Shown piece by piece: positions 32,501-36,139 of a stretch of 64,000 nt of DNA. The notes beneath the pieces were generated by a model. It did no database searches and was not told the origin of the DNA. It saw only the letters and a list, made by a program, of their open reading frames with translations. How positions within the stretch are numbered: position 1 is the first letter of the stretch; each line of letters begins with the position of its first letter. The position numbers and the translations under genes were made by a program. Location: NCBI RefSeq assembly GCF_025370935.1, contig NC_133496.1, positions 11,424,493 to 11,488,492 on the forward strand. Direction: 5' to 3'. The stretch is from Choristoneura fumiferana (Eukaryota > Arthropoda > Insecta > Lepidoptera > Tortricidae).

Positions 32501-32815
32501 GATGGAAAGGAATCAACGCCGCCAATGGACACTCAATCGACAATTCTCAGGATTTTTTTTCCGAAATCATGCTTTTTCTCCTGCTTTAGTTTTTACTCCG
32601 GTACCTAACCGTTCACACGTGTTCCAGAGCTAAGCATGCGCGAACAGCAGGTGACTGACCTCCGTCTAGAGCTGGACCGAGTCAACGGCGATCTCCACTC
32701 GTTCAAACACAAGTATTACGAGATGAAGCGAGCTCTGGACGCCGACGAAGCCAGAAGGTTGAAGGTAGTGGGACAACAAACCCCTCCCACCACCCCGGCC
32801 GAACTCACGGCTTAG
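845..32815 (+). CDS. CFAP58: CFAP58-like coiled-coil axonemal protein, 18 exons, 5' end off the window
   Basis: Exons: 845-973, 9000-9093, 13931-14066, 14427-14604, 15276-15395, 18202-18396, 18852-18973, 19404-19543, 20700-20838, 21228-21277, 21912-22090, 22677-22886, 23131-23281, 23955-24079, 24489-24646, 28676-28793, 31153-31219, 32628-32815. All have AG/GT borders and compatible phases; together 2,499 nt, 832 codons plus TAG. The product is charged, heptad-rich coiled coil throughout, with no membrane segment. Blocks recognised as CFAP58 (CCDC147) hallmarks are VRRNDEISLLYEKI, QRVEDIRLLRLEIIRLRKEK and PLNVHRWRKLQGTDPES. The vertebrate protein is about 870 residues, so only a few dozen N-terminal residues are missing. 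Family knowledge: CFAP58 works in assembly of the motile cilium and sperm flagellum, so testis-biased expression is expected (inference). Two donors (after 14604 and 24079) are weak but are fixed by frame and homology. Confidence 0.93.
1061..1345. mobile_element. foldback element built from 16-bp units
   Basis: Left arm: TCGACGGGAATTGTTCC then four 16-bp units of the form TGTTTCGTCGGATTCC (1078-1141). Right arm (from about 1263) is the inverted counterpart with five units, ending GGAACAATTCCTCGACGG. About 120 bp of AT-rich spacer lie between. No ORF. Confidence 0.75.
1480..1625. repeat. G-run-rich dispersed repeat
   Basis: The words GGGGGTTGGGGGTCTCACG and GGCCCCCTGCC are familiar from other moth repeats. 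No coding capacity; the family is not identified. Confidence 0.35.
1757..1884. mobile_element. TAA-flanked palindromic MITE, copy a (left part)
   Basis: Starts after TAA with GGGGCTGTTTCACCAC; the middle folds back (GATGCCGTC versus GACGGCATC). Its right end, TGGTGAAACAGGG at 3196-3208, was split off by the insertion at 1885-3195. Sister copies at 36428, 43312, 44791 and 57819. Confidence 0.8.
1885..3195. mobile_element. 1.3-kb TIR element nested in MITE copy a
   Basis: Left end CCCAAGCAACAAAATTATCC, right end CAATTTTTGCTGCTTGGG: imperfect inverted termini. The MITE reads continuously if this block is removed, with a 2-bp TG duplication. AT-rich, no ORF, and dense in TTATAAG words (for example near 2187, 2203, 2260, 2271); a GT microsatellite lies at 2947-2964. 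Confidence 0.7.
4128..5722. repeat. 1.6-kb imperfect palindrome
   Basis: ACCGGTGTGAAG near 4128 is mirrored by CTTCACACCGGT near 5711, and the match continues inward through GCGGCCGATTATAACCCAAC, GAATTATTGCCAGCTACACC, CAACATGGAAATG and TAGGAGCCAC to a centre near 5010. A module GAACCTCTCCAG...GGCATGTTATTACGCAC recurs within it (near 4613 and 5092). ORFs across it are chance. Confidence 0.8.
6205..6420 (-). mobile_element. LINE 3'-end fragment
   Basis: Begins with (ACAAT)n-type tail then TGACTCTTTATTGTACACCA and GGCGGCCTTATCGCTTAAGA, a widespread moth LINE 3' end read in reverse. 5'-truncated; no coding part remains. Confidence 0.55.
7319..7448. mobile_element. palindromic MITE (CAGGGCTACTACG family), copy 1
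   Basis: Near-perfect hairpin: CAGGGCTATTACGAAACTCG ... GAGTTTCGTAGTAGCCCTG with inner arms AAGTTCGTGTCGTGCGGTCC. Second copy at 8698-8820. This copy lies inside the 3.2-8.5 kb element and so landed after it. Confidence 0.85.
8698..8820. mobile_element. palindromic MITE (CAGGGCTACTACG family), copy 2
   Basis: CAGGGCTACTACGAAACTCG ... TCGTAGTAGCCCTG, arms almost fully complementary, loop near 8758. Flanked by CAG on each side. It ends about 180 bp before CFAP58 exon B. Confidence 0.85.
9000..9093 (+). CDS. CFAP58: CFAP58 exon B
   Basis: Codes TKLGRFDDTITDYQLEISEA and following heptads (residues 44-74). Acceptor 8998-8999, donor GTAAGA at 9094; ends phase 1 and joins 13931 to give Glu75. The 8-kb intron before it is almost wholly transposable elements. 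Confidence 0.9.
9482..9963 (-). repeat. dispersed repeat X, left inverted copy (continues 12656-12735)
   Basis: Reverse orientation: starts at CCGGCCAAGAG / GGGTTCCGTAGCCATTAC and matches the full copy at 15905-16553 inverted. The LTR element interrupts it inside an ACATATATATCCG word that is intact in the other copies. Preceded by a (TTTTA)n LINE tail at 9347-9385. Confidence 0.75.
9964..10142 (-). repeat. 3' LTR (179 bp)
   Basis: Same length and, by eye, same sequence as the 5' LTR. The DNA just upstream on the coding strand (10143-10160) is only moderately purine-rich, so no clear polypurine tract is called. Confidence 0.9.
10155..10787 (-). pseudogene. LTR element pol remnant (RT start joined to integrase zinc-finger region)
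   Basis: Open for 210 codons but internally deleted: SKSDFANPVILIKNKNG is the start of a Gypsy-type reverse transcriptase, then the sequence jumps to regions such as NGILCKVKDGNKLFMVPKKM and HFSIIKT, which look like the integrase HHCC zinc-binding part. Catalytic motifs of RT, RNase H and integrase are absent. It overlaps the gag-protease ORF by 71 nt in another frame. Confidence 0.8.
10717..11796 (-). CDS. LTR element gag (zinc knuckles) and aspartic protease
   Basis: Capsid-like helices, then two CCHC knuckles, CYNCGSTDHFSKDC (residues 137-150) and CFKCNNFGHKSTEC (156-169), and a retropepsin with ALIDTGSDVN (Asp206). Ends where the pol frame overlaps it. The listed Met is simply the first in this open frame; true gag starts upstream in the previous ORF. 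Confidence 0.88.
   Translation of the reverse strand: MFLRSLRGITRWSVLKTELREEFCSTLNSAALHKRLASRKMKTNETYQQYFLHMKEIALLGSIEDEALMEYVIDGIRDTELNKSILYGASNMKAFRKKLELYSEIRKKIDTKTHNSTTPSPSPSTSKEYQPKPKIRCYNCGSTDHFSKDCTKGVKCFKCNNFGHKSTECQGNEKQQLTIQVKDKDCSVAPYKDVHVNNVSMKALIDTGSDVNLIKESYVDKIKHKNYNKDSVLCLKGIADYKIQTKGSFLASIQIDDCYFDTTISVVDDDAIPVNVILGNPILNDVEIRFTLEGISARRHLTTLQDFKEDVFDVARIGCEDEIKTMIKDFNPANPQNESIAESDCPIHQNLKTPFAISA
11811..12071 (-). CDS. LTR element gag, N-terminal part
   Basis: 86 codons from ATG: basic MPRKKKDG start, a Glu/Asp/Gln-rich acidic stretch, then an ETWITEFEDIASLMEW segment typical of gag. It ends in a stop, while homology continues one frame over in the next ORF; the switch is near an A-run around 11825. 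This may be a one-base loss or a frameshift site; I cannot tell which. Confidence 0.75.
   Translation of the reverse strand: MPRKKKDGDSRPEQEQEQDQEHRDEEDEEEYASATPRISFTDLEKSMTSFSGDDAYGIETWITEFEDIASLMEWSDLEKLIYSKGY
12453..12470 (-). promoter_or_regulatory. tRNA-Pro-type primer binding site
   Basis: Read on the minus strand it is TGGGGGCTCGTCCGGGAT, the 18-nt site complementary to the 3' end of tRNA-Pro known from gammaretroviruses. It lies 6 nt inside the 5' LTR. Confidence 0.88.
12477..12655 (-). repeat. 5' LTR (179 bp)
   Basis: Upstream LTR for leftward transcription. TG...CA ends; contains TTTATTTAAATGATTTATTTG near its start on the coding strand. Confidence 0.9.
12945..13487 (+). repeat. 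dispersed repeat X, right copy
   Basis: From GGTTCCGGGGCCAAAATGG to GTCCGACACGCTCTTGGCCGG; inverted relative to the copy at 9482-9963 + 12656-12735, so the two make a long inverted pair around 12736-12944. Non-coding. Confidence 0.75.
13560..13870. repeat. (TTCTA)n LINE tail and flanking repeat
   Basis: AATAAACATATTTC then TTCTA repeats at 13605-13627, a typical LINE 3' tail. 13780-13870 shows the ACGCCATCTAGGG word common in moth repeats, ending shortly before exon C. Confidence 0.4.
13931..14066 (+). CDS. CFAP58: CFAP58 exon C
   Basis: Residues 75-119, including HARELASVESLETIKKSVAR. Of two possible donors, GTACGT at 14067 and GTATAA at 14071, only the first gives the phase (2) that joins exon D in frame, creating Ala120. 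Confidence 0.88.
14205..14310 (-). mobile_element. LINE 3'-end fragment with TTAGAA tail
   Basis: TTAGAA repeats at 14250-14268 followed by CGTTTATTGCAAGTCACATT, the usual tail-first layout of a reversed LINE end, within the short intron C-D. Confidence 0.5.
14427..14604 (+). CDS. CFAP58: CFAP58 exon D
   Basis: Residues 120-179, with EKEKFEKEKARLQGELDGMK and GYVEELEARNTAGEEAIAKL. The donor at 14605 (GTTACT) is weak, but exon E needs phase 0 and the open frame soon runs into repeat sequence. Confidence 0.87.
14625..14810 (+). repeat. dispersed repeat X, partial copy
   Basis: GCCAAAATGGCAAACACAG, the TGTCTGTCTGTC run, GGCTTTGCTCAGGGAC and GCTAGAAAGCTGTAATTT match the 15905 copy, then the match stops. 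Begins about 20 bases after the exon D donor. Confidence 0.65.
15276..15395 (+). CDS. CFAP58: CFAP58 exon E
   Basis: Exactly 40 codons (residues 180-219), beginning EADNNAVRQNRLVDHLKGES. Acceptor 15274-15275, donor at 15396; phase 0 at both ends, so skipping it would keep the frame. Confidence 0.9.
15438..15560 (-). mobile_element. LINE 3' end, 'GGCAAACGAGCAAGTGGGTC' family
   Basis: T-run then GATGGAAAACGAGCAAGTGG, GGTAAGAGATCACCACCGCC and CATCTGCAACACCAGGGGTA. Very like the longer copy at 52545; related ends at 22895 and 32440. 5'-truncated. Confidence 0.65.
15905..16553 (+). repeat. dispersed repeat X, full-length copy
   Basis: Runs from TTAGGCTCCGGAGCCAAAAT, through a GTCT microsatellite (15967-15990) and TAAACCGGTGGGTGGAAAAA, to CCCTATTTTGGGCGTGTCCG and GACCGGTTTTTT. 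Serves as the intact reference for the copies at 9482, 12945 and 14625. No ORF; probably a LINE-derived tail, not proven. Confidence 0.7.
16556..16831 (+). mobile_element. tRNA-derived SINE (family A), copy 1
   Basis: Pol III A-box-like TGGCCAAGTGG and degenerate B box GGTTTGATACC (16613-16623), then the family body GAATGTTTGTTCTCGG ... TTTGGGACTAG and ATTTATTTAT tail. The broken B box makes it the oldest-looking of three copies. Confidence 0.8.
16945..17160 (+). mobile_element. second tRNA-derived SINE (family B)
   Basis: A-box-like TGGCCCTAGTGG and B box GAGTTCGAACC (16984-16994), then ATTATGACTTTTACGGCATT and AGCAATTGCACTCAAAATAC. Followed by C-runs and a TA tail near 17155. Single copy in this window. 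Confidence 0.6.
17200..17465 (+). mobile_element. tRNA-derived SINE (family A), copy 2
   Basis: GACGACCAGATGGCCTAGTGG head, intact B box GGTTCGATTCC (17254-17264), CCCGTGTCGGGGCAG, body as copy 1, (TTTA)n tail. Nearly the same as copy 3. Confidence 0.85.
18202..18396 (+). CDS. CFAP58: CFAP58 exon F
   Basis: 65 codons (residues 220-284), beginning LCKAERTIERRDRQLKDMTL and ending in FDQTKQTLFNTTKELK. Phase 0 at both ends. A decayed direct copy of its first half starts 20 bases after the donor. Confidence 0.92.
18416..18512 (+). pseudogene. decayed tandem copy of part of CFAP58 exon F
   Basis: Repeats the first half of exon F with an offset of 211 bases; by my count 79 of 91 aligned bases (18421-18511 against 18210-18301) agree. 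In the exon F frame it reads DRQLKDMTQKLETATAEKGA and then hits a TAA right after the homology. No acceptor precedes it, the second half of the exon is missing, and exon F already splices correctly to 18852, so I call it non-functional. Confidence 0.85.
18570..18790. repeat. dispersed repeat with GAGGAGTTCCGTCC word
   Basis: CCATTCGCCGTTGAGGAGTT, GACGATCCTAAACGGACTAT and GATGTCACTACCAGATTCTT recur in part at 4060-4125 (GAGGAGTTCCCTTC, GATGTTACTACCAGAT). Family unknown. Confidence 0.45.
18852..18973 (+). CDS. CFAP58: CFAP58 exon G
   Basis: Residues 285-324, starting NMTDDSNRMRNEVLKLTKQA. Ends in phase 2 with donor GTGAGC; joined to 19404 it completes Arg325. Confidence 0.92.
19404..19543 (+). 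CDS. CFAP58: CFAP58 exon H
   Basis: Residues 325-371, with DRLRQQVSVMEREIMLSKKQ and DIENLNREKEILNKSMQKIQ, which matches the conserved mid-protein segment of CFAP58. Consensus donor GTAAGT at 19544, phase 1. Confidence 0.93.
19659..19954. mobile_element. TIR element with CACCCGGCACCC ends
   Basis: Left CCACCCGGCACCCAACCAGC, right GCTGGTCGGGTGCCGGGTGC (19933-19952): matching inverted ends about 300 bp apart. Inside is another inverted pair (GTCAACGCGGCGTCCACCCG against GTCCACTCGTTGCGTTGACG). Non-coding. Confidence 0.7.
20540..20650 (-). pseudogene. LINE (RTE-type) reverse-transcriptase C-terminal scrap
   Basis: Minus-strand translation gives ADDFIKVVGSRWMQAA, resembling the end of RTE-type polymerases, then drifts out of homology. 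It ends about 50 bp before exon I. Confidence 0.55.
20700..20838 (+). CDS. CFAP58: CFAP58 exon I
   Basis: Residues 372-417, with LADQRRKQLEHELEQSAAQV and ending QLEKDKD before split Arg418. Acceptor 20698-20699, donor GTAAAG at 20839. Confidence 0.92.
21228..21277 (+). CDS. CFAP58: CFAP58 exon J (50-nt micro-exon)
   Basis: Codes MLEETIALNEKIDEIS between two split codons (phase 2 in, phase 1 out). Acceptor TTTTCAG, donor GTAATT. Its 50 nt are needed to keep exons I and K in register. Confidence 0.88.
21538..21705. mobile_element. palindromic MITE (GTGGTGAAAAC family), copy 1
   Basis: GTTTTCACCACTTTTTTCTG and AGAAAGAAGTGGTGAAAAC face each other, with GAGGGTAGAAAGGAATGGTG against CACCATCTTTTTCTACCCTC inside. 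Left end TTAATTGTCTAACAC corresponds to the copy at 45735. Confidence 0.75.
21723..21892. mobile_element. TIR MITE abutting the exon K acceptor
   Basis: CCTCAGAGCTGGTTCCCACT at the left and AGTGGGAGCGGGCTCTGAGG at the right; inner CGACAAGTG/CACTTGTCG also pair. The right end is about 20 bp from CFAP58 exon K. Confidence 0.75.
21912..22090 (+). CDS. CFAP58: CFAP58 exon K
   Basis: Residues 435-494, with LRTADIVDLKKALREEQIAA and RNMLHKNYTEALDEIQDLKQ, aligning with the conserved RNLYSKNL-type block of the family. Donor GTGGGT at 22091. A MITE ends about 20 bases upstream of its acceptor. Confidence 0.93.
22320..22525. repeat. imperfect inverted repeat, GTTCGAAACGCGTCAGTG type
   Basis: AAATCACACGAACCCATTTA and CGCCACCACCC on the left; GTGGTGGTGGTC and GATGGATTTGTGTTGTG on the right. 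A layout often met in moth introns. Lies between exons K and L. Confidence 0.5.
22677..22886 (+). CDS. CFAP58: CFAP58 exon L
   Basis: 70 codons, phase 0 at both ends: MLAYQIEQLKEDISGKETGL (the family's QVDELKEDISAKE-type segment) through EEARLNRIVG. Donor GTAAGA at 22887. Confidence 0.93.
22895..23117. repeat. LINE 3'-end scrap and GAT microsatellite before exon M
   Basis: TATGAGAGGGAAACGAGC and ATCTGATGTGAAATCACCAC resemble the 15438 LINE end. At 23080-23117 a GATGAT-rich run, itself the typical tail of an RTE-type LINE, reaches to about 14 bp from the exon M acceptor. Confidence 0.5.
23131..23281 (+). CDS. CFAP58: CFAP58 exon M
   Basis: Residues 565-614, with LMNERDVVGAQLVRRNDEIS followed by LLYEKIRILEITLHR, the most conserved stretch of the family. 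A GAT-rich microsatellite (23086-23117) sits just before the acceptor. Confidence 0.95.
23385..23565 (-). mobile_element. LINE fragment with (GA)n
   Basis: AGCCCTTGGATGTGTTTATC and CGATGAGGGCGAATCCCATT are recognised LINE words in moths. A (GA)n microsatellite spans 23530-23559. No usable ORF. Confidence 0.4.
23955..24079 (+). CDS. CFAP58: CFAP58 exon N
   Basis: Residues 615-656, with GERQYEQRVEDIRLLRLEII. The donor used is GTGCTG at 24080: poor, but joining here restores the family pattern ELRxE-xFxxxxREL with exon O. Read-through would stop within four codons. Confidence 0.9.
24489..24646 (+). CDS. CFAP58: CFAP58 exon O
   Basis: Residues 657-708, with VFNIERELGRERLRVRALEE and ETPLNVHRWRKLQGTDPESV. 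Strongly GC-rich compared with its flanks. Donor GTAAGT at 24647, phase 2; followed by a 4-kb intron. Confidence 0.95.
24700..25275. mobile_element. candidate DNA-transposon remnant with CTTATTCATAAA / TTTATGAATCAT ends
   Basis: GCCTTATTCATAAAAAACCC near 24702 and GACGTTTATGAATCATAGC near 25256 form loose inverted ends; a second pair lies at 24790 (ATTCATAAACGCTTGCTAGC). Non-coding interior. Occupies the start of the intron after exon O. Confidence 0.45.
25381..25930. repeat. 'AACCCCCGACGCAAAAAGAG' repeat with LINE ends inserted
   Basis: Repeat starts at 25382; its body resumes near 25650 (AACCCCCGACTTTGTCACTT). Between them is a LINE end (AAGAATAAGAATAATTG ... CTCGGGCCTGCATGGG), and a further LINE end with ATTT repeats follows at 25735-25930. 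Confidence 0.5.
26243..26430 (+). repeat. 'AACCCCCGACGCAAAAAGAG' repeat, second copy
   Basis: AACCCCCGACGCAAAAAGAG to GAAGTCGGGGGTTTTCC, with TGTCTGTCTGTC and AAAATCGGTTCAGCCGC. The two ends (AACCCCCGAC / GTCGGGGGTT) are themselves inverted. Uninterrupted. Confidence 0.6.
26620..28675. other. rest of intron O-P, mostly unrecognised
   Basis: No exon found. At 26626 the word CAGGGTTTCCCAACATTTAT looks like a hAT-type terminus without a partner I can see. The remainder is AT-rich with repeated short TACCTACC-like words and no long ORF with recognisable content. Confidence 0.4.
28676..28793 (+). CDS. CFAP58: CFAP58 exon P
   Basis: Residues 709-748, including LKERELKETKNLYSAVKDML and ending LQPSPEIQ, matching the family's VLARQPGPE segment. 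The reading frame stays open past the donor at 28794, but that part has no family resemblance. Confidence 0.92.
30545..30870. mobile_element. element with repeated TCCCTGACTTTT words
   Basis: TCCCTGACTTTTCGCTGACT, TTCCCTGACC (twice), TTTTTCCCTGACTTTTGGAT and TATCCCTGACCACC occur on the plus strand, and AATCAGGGAAATT inverted near 30827. Pattern of a non-autonomous DNA element with subterminal repeats. Confidence 0.5.
30949..31063. mobile_element. near-perfect palindromic MITE (GGCCATATTG ends)
   Basis: Arms GCGATCGCAATCAAATGACA and TGTCATTTGATTGCGATCGC face each other over a loop at 31000-31010; ends GGCCATATTGCCTAA / AGACAATATAGCC. The terminal word resembles the MITE at 45735. Confidence 0.85.
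31153..31219 (+). CDS. CFAP58: CFAP58 exon Q
   Basis: Short exon: QTLNRTQRALAQRTTKMKCL then IA and a split Gly/Glu codon. Acceptor 31151-31152, consensus donor GTAAGT at 31220. Phases agree with P and R. Confidence 0.88.
31590..32290 (+). pseudogene. LINE ORF2 C-terminal remnant
   Basis: Plus-strand reading contains ALVWDATCVDTFALSHIQAT, RKYSSLLKDYEFAALAVETL, GPWS and SSRLIDTSGDPRAGRY, the C-terminal region following the polymerase in a LINE family spread through invertebrates. Frame shifts near 31765 and 32040. It ends in a TTA-rich tail. Lies in intron Q-R. Confidence 0.7.
32435..32545 (-). mobile_element. LINE 3'-end fragment
   Basis: T-run, then GGCAAACGAGCAGGCCACCT and GGAATCAACGCCGCCAATGG; same general family as 15438 and 52545. 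About 85 bp before the last CFAP58 exon. Confidence 0.6.
32628..32815 (+). CDS. CFAP58: CFAP58 last exon R
   Basis: Residues 771-832, ELSMREQQVTDLRLELDRVN and FKHKYYEMKRALDADEARRL, then a short polar tail VVGQQTPPTTPAELTA and TAG at 32813-32815. The KHKYYEMKR stretch corresponds to the family's C-terminal coiled coil; the tail is shorter than in vertebrates. Confidence 0.92.
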
Positions 32816-32880
32816 GCAGTACAGTACCCACTACTATTTGAACTTACCATTAGCATAGCAGTAAGACTTAATTGAAACCA

Positions 32881-33137
32881 GTGTCGGCTTTAGGGTGGGC
32901 GACCGGGGCGGCTGCCCGGGACCCCAGGTACTATAGGGCGCCACGCGGTTCAGCTCGACTTATCCACTTAATTTGAATACCAATTTTTATCGATCTAAGG
33001 GAAAACTAAGACTGCGTAAACTTTTATAGACTTGTATTCGGTGTAACAGACGTGACCTGTATTTTGACGCTTGTATGTAAAGGGGCGCCAAAGACATGAC
33101 CCGTCCGGGGCGCTTAGATGACTAAGGCCGGCCCTGG
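32881..33137. mobile_element. TIR MITE inside the presumed CFAP58 3' UTR
   Basis: CAGTGTCGGCTTTAGGGTGG at the left and GACTAAGGCCGGCCCTG at the right; inner GGGCGCCACGCGG / GGGGCGCCAAAGAC and CCCGGGACC / GTCCGGGG words. Begins 65 bp after the stop codon. Confidence 0.65.
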
Positions 33138-33261
33138 TTGACTCTAAACAAGAAGCTTTTTTGCAACGTTGAATTTTTTATCTATTTTGCCCCAGTTTTA
33201 CTTGTAAGAGACGCAGCGCTTGCGACAGTGGGTGGGAGATTTACCTCTTACCCTTAAATTA

Positions 33262-33267
33262 AATAAA
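33262..33267 (+). terminator. probable CFAP58 polyadenylation signal
   Basis: AATAAA about 450 bases after the stop, followed by T-rich sequence. A 3' UTR of 32816 to about 33285 would contain the MITE at 32881-33137. Inferred from position only. Confidence 0.4.
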
Positions 33268-33513
33268 TGTTCTTTTACGAAAGAAAATTTGGCCAGAGGT
33301 AGCACCTGAAGAAATGTATCCCTTCTCGCATCATGAGGTACTTCGGTGTTCCCTAAAGAGAAGGATAAAAATTAAAAATATCAAGATTGGTTTTTTGGAA
33401 TCTTTTTGTATTTTTTATTTCAATTCCAAATTTTTACTTTTACGGTCATCCCGTAAAACCTAAATTGAAAATACAAACTGAAATATAGATGCACAGAAGA
33501 ACCAGAAAAATAA

Positions 33514-33587
33514 GACCAGCACTGGGAATCGAACCCAGGTCCTCGGTATTCCGTACCGCGTGCTATACCGCTACACCGCTGCTGGTC
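33514..33587 (-). tRNA. tRNA-like sequence (SINE head), minus copy
   Basis: Acceptor arms GACCAGC/GCTGGTC pair fully, and the T arm is CTGGGTTCGATTCCCAG. The anticodon arm CGGT..ACCG pairs four bases around ACGGAAT, which lacks the T33 of real tRNAs. Probably not an active tRNA gene. Confidence 0.45.
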
Positions 33588-33663
33588 ACTGCTTAAGTGG
33601 CTAAATAAGAAACAAACAAGCTGAGATATGAGGTGCATAGGGGAAATTCGTGTCTGTACCGTT

Positions 33664-33737
33664 GACCAGCAGTGGTGTAGCGGTATAGCACGCGGTACGG
33701 AATACCGAGGACCTGGGTTCGATTCCCAGTGCTGGTC
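33664..33737 (+). tRNA. tRNA-like sequence (SINE head), plus copy
   Basis: Same 74-nt fold as the minus copy, differing by about one base in the D region (AGTGGTGTAG against AGCGGTGTAG). No 3' T-run terminator directly follows; a repeat tail does, which favours a SINE head over a tRNA gene. Confidence 0.45.
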
Positions 33738-33790
33738 TTATTTTTCTGGTTTTTCTGTGCATCTATATTTCAGTTTGTATTTTTAAGTTA

Positions 33791-35232
33791 AAAATATCGG
33801 TACCGAGTCTCAGAAATGTGGATGGGTCTTCGTCAAGACTCCATTGCAAGGACAGACGTGATTATGATTAGATTAAATCATGTTGAGACTTACCTACTGG
33901 CATGAAAATTTGTCTTCTTCTTTAGCTTCTCTGATCAAAGAAATCAATAAAATGTATTCTTGAGCATTCGTTTCTGCGCTCTTTGTACCATGCTAAATAA
34001 TTATTATAGACGCTGGAAATATATTAATAATTAATTACGTGTCTCATGTACTGAAGAGTTTTGCGTACATACATCAATAAATAAAAATAATAAAAACTGA
34101 CAAAGTCAAGGCAGTTAATGATAATATTTCTTAGATCTTGACAATATTAAAATTTAACTCAATTTTAAAGATATGATATGATAAAGAATTAGGTTGCATT
34201 GTAAAATGTATGAAGCCAGAACTAAAGATTTTTCTCGATATCAATGAAAATGACTGTCCAAGGAATTCAGTGCGTTGACTTATATAAAAAACCTCTTAGA
34301 TTTGACTAATATTCCGGGTTTCTATGAGTTAAGGGCGGTATCAGACTAGCGTTTTTTTCTGCTTACACACGCGCTGCATTAAATCGAACACGCTTGTACG
34401 CGTTCATTCCTGCGTGTTTGCTCGTGTTTGGTCAAGAGGACATGTTCTCGCTCGCGCTTATACAAGCTTATATACGCGTCAACGCTCGAAGAAAACAAAA
34501 CCGTACCTGTGCACGCGTACACGCGCTTTCATAAACAAGCTTATAAGCACGTGTAAAACACTAGTCTGTAACCGCCCTAACTTATGCTACGCCCGTGTTC
34601 AATGGTTGTCTACGTTTTTGTGGCATGTATCCTATATGTATCACTTATCGATTTGATAATTGATTCGAAAAACCAATTGGTATTGATAAAAAAAGTTGGA
34701 TCTTGGACGGTTTAAGAGCAATCTTAAGTTTTTTGATATCATTCTTGGTACTCGGACAAAGTTGTGAATTAAGTGGTTGCATGGTCAATCAAGTCATATT
34801 ATCGGCAAGGGTCCCAAGACAAATATATGTACGTAGCTGTCGAAGCTGCTATTTTTTATGTTATTTTTGTATTTAAGCTGTACATGTTATTGAGTGCCAA
34901 TATTTCACGTCATGATAATTATTAAATATCAAATAATGGTGAATTGCTGATTCAGAAACTTGTTTCTAAGCACGTATTTTTTTACAAATAACTGCTCACG
35001 TCTAAAGTATGAAACAATATATTCATATACTTTCAAATATTGAGCAAGACTTCATAATTATAAAATTCGCCGTTTTTACAGTAATTGACAGATGTAATTA
35101 ATATAATTATCATGATATATTTTAGTCTTTTTGTATGTGTAATGATGTATCATAAAAAAGTAGTTTAACTTGAACATAGAATTGTTTTGTATTGAGTCAA
35201 AGACTGAAAGATCGGGATCAATTTTGAAAAGA
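33791..35232. other. intergenic space between convergent genes
   Basis: AT-rich, no exon seen. Only one element stands out, the MITE at 34333-34577. Confidence 0.5.
34333..34577. mobile_element. TAA-flanked MITE with GGGCGGT ends
   Basis: GGGCGGTATCAGACTAGCGT left, ACACTAGTCTGTAACCGCCC right, with TAA directly outside both ends. Interior is rich in CGCGT/ACGCG words in both directions. A 3-bp TAA duplication suits PIF/Harbinger-type elements. Confidence 0.8.
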
Positions 35233-35269
35233 AATAAAACTACATAATTATTAATCCGAAAACAATAGT

Positions 35270-36076
35270 TTTATTTAAGAACTTTCACTTTCTCATAAAA
35301 TATACACATTGTTTTTGTCATTAAACTAAAATGTAAGTAAATACTAATTTTAAATACCAATTTTCGGTCAAACAGCTGGTTCGCCGGAGGTTCCGCTATT
35401 GCGATCGACTAAGCTTACGTGCTCTCATGTACAAACTGTCCACTTAACTCTATTTAGAAAAAAATATCAAATGAAAGCATGATTTTGTACATTTCAAATA
35501 AAAAAAAATGAAGACATCCTGTTAACAAAGTGTGATGATAGAATTCTACAGTCCATTTGTTGATACTTAAAATTAACAGTTCGAATGTTACGGTCGGAGT
35601 CGCGCGCGGCGGGCGCGGCGGCAAATGCGGTCAAATGCGGAGCCGGGGGGGCCGCGAGCCACTCGCCACTAGCCACTACACTCGCTACTCGCTGCCACTG
35701 TGCCACTCGCGCACGCATACTGTCTCATACAAATTCCCCTTAAAATTAGAAATATAAATCTCTTAATTCACATCGAATAGACTAATTCGTGTACTCGGAT
35801 AGTACGATCACACACAACAAATCATAGTGTACTTCGTCCGTCGGTGTATTATTGCGTTAACGACTTTATCACTTTATCAAGCTACATTCTTTTTAGCCGA
35901 ATTTAGTACTAAAGGAAGTTCCAAATATATAAAAATGAAATGTTAATTCACGCAACATTCACTTCACTTTAGCGGGTGTGGGCTAGCGTCGGGCGCGGGG
36001 CGCGGGGCGCGGGATAAAACTATTGTTTGTTTGTATGTCTGTTTGTCTGCGGGCGCGGTACTGCAACGTAGCGCGC
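35270..36076 (-). other. presumed CtBP 3' UTR with polyadenylation signal
   Basis: On the minus strand an AATAAA lies at 35275-35270, about 800 nt after the stop. A second, plus-strand AATAAA is at 35233, so convergent transcripts could end close together. The UTR includes a G/C-rich patch at 35590-35700. Extent is inferred. Confidence 0.45.
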
Positions 36077-36139
36077 TTAGTGCACGTCCGAGCTCTCCTT
36101 GTTCAGCTGGTGGTTCGCCCCGTCCGACGCGTTCATCGG
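36077..36139 (-). CDS. CtBP: CtBP last coding exon 9
   Basis: PMNASDGANHQLNKESSDVH then TAA. Acceptor GTCCGCAG; phase 0 with exon 8. Most GC-rich CtBP exons lie in AT-rich flanks, and this one does too, but it is only 63 nt, so slightly less certain than the core exons. Confidence 0.85.
   Translation of the reverse strand, partial: PMNASDGANHQLNKESSDVH

Larger units (their letters stand above)
33460..33790. mobile_element. inverted pair of tRNA-like short elements
   Basis: Two ~125-bp arms, 33460-33587 and 33664-33790, are reverse complements over a ~75-bp spacer. Each has a 74-nt tRNA-like head and a tail TTATTTTTCTGGTT...CTGTGCATCTATATTTC. The heads face each other. Confidence 0.85.

Noticed and set aside
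33514..33737. Two functional tRNA genes
   Set aside because: Anticodon loop lacks T33, no nearby T-run terminator, and both copies carry the same repeat tail, so a SINE head is more likely.
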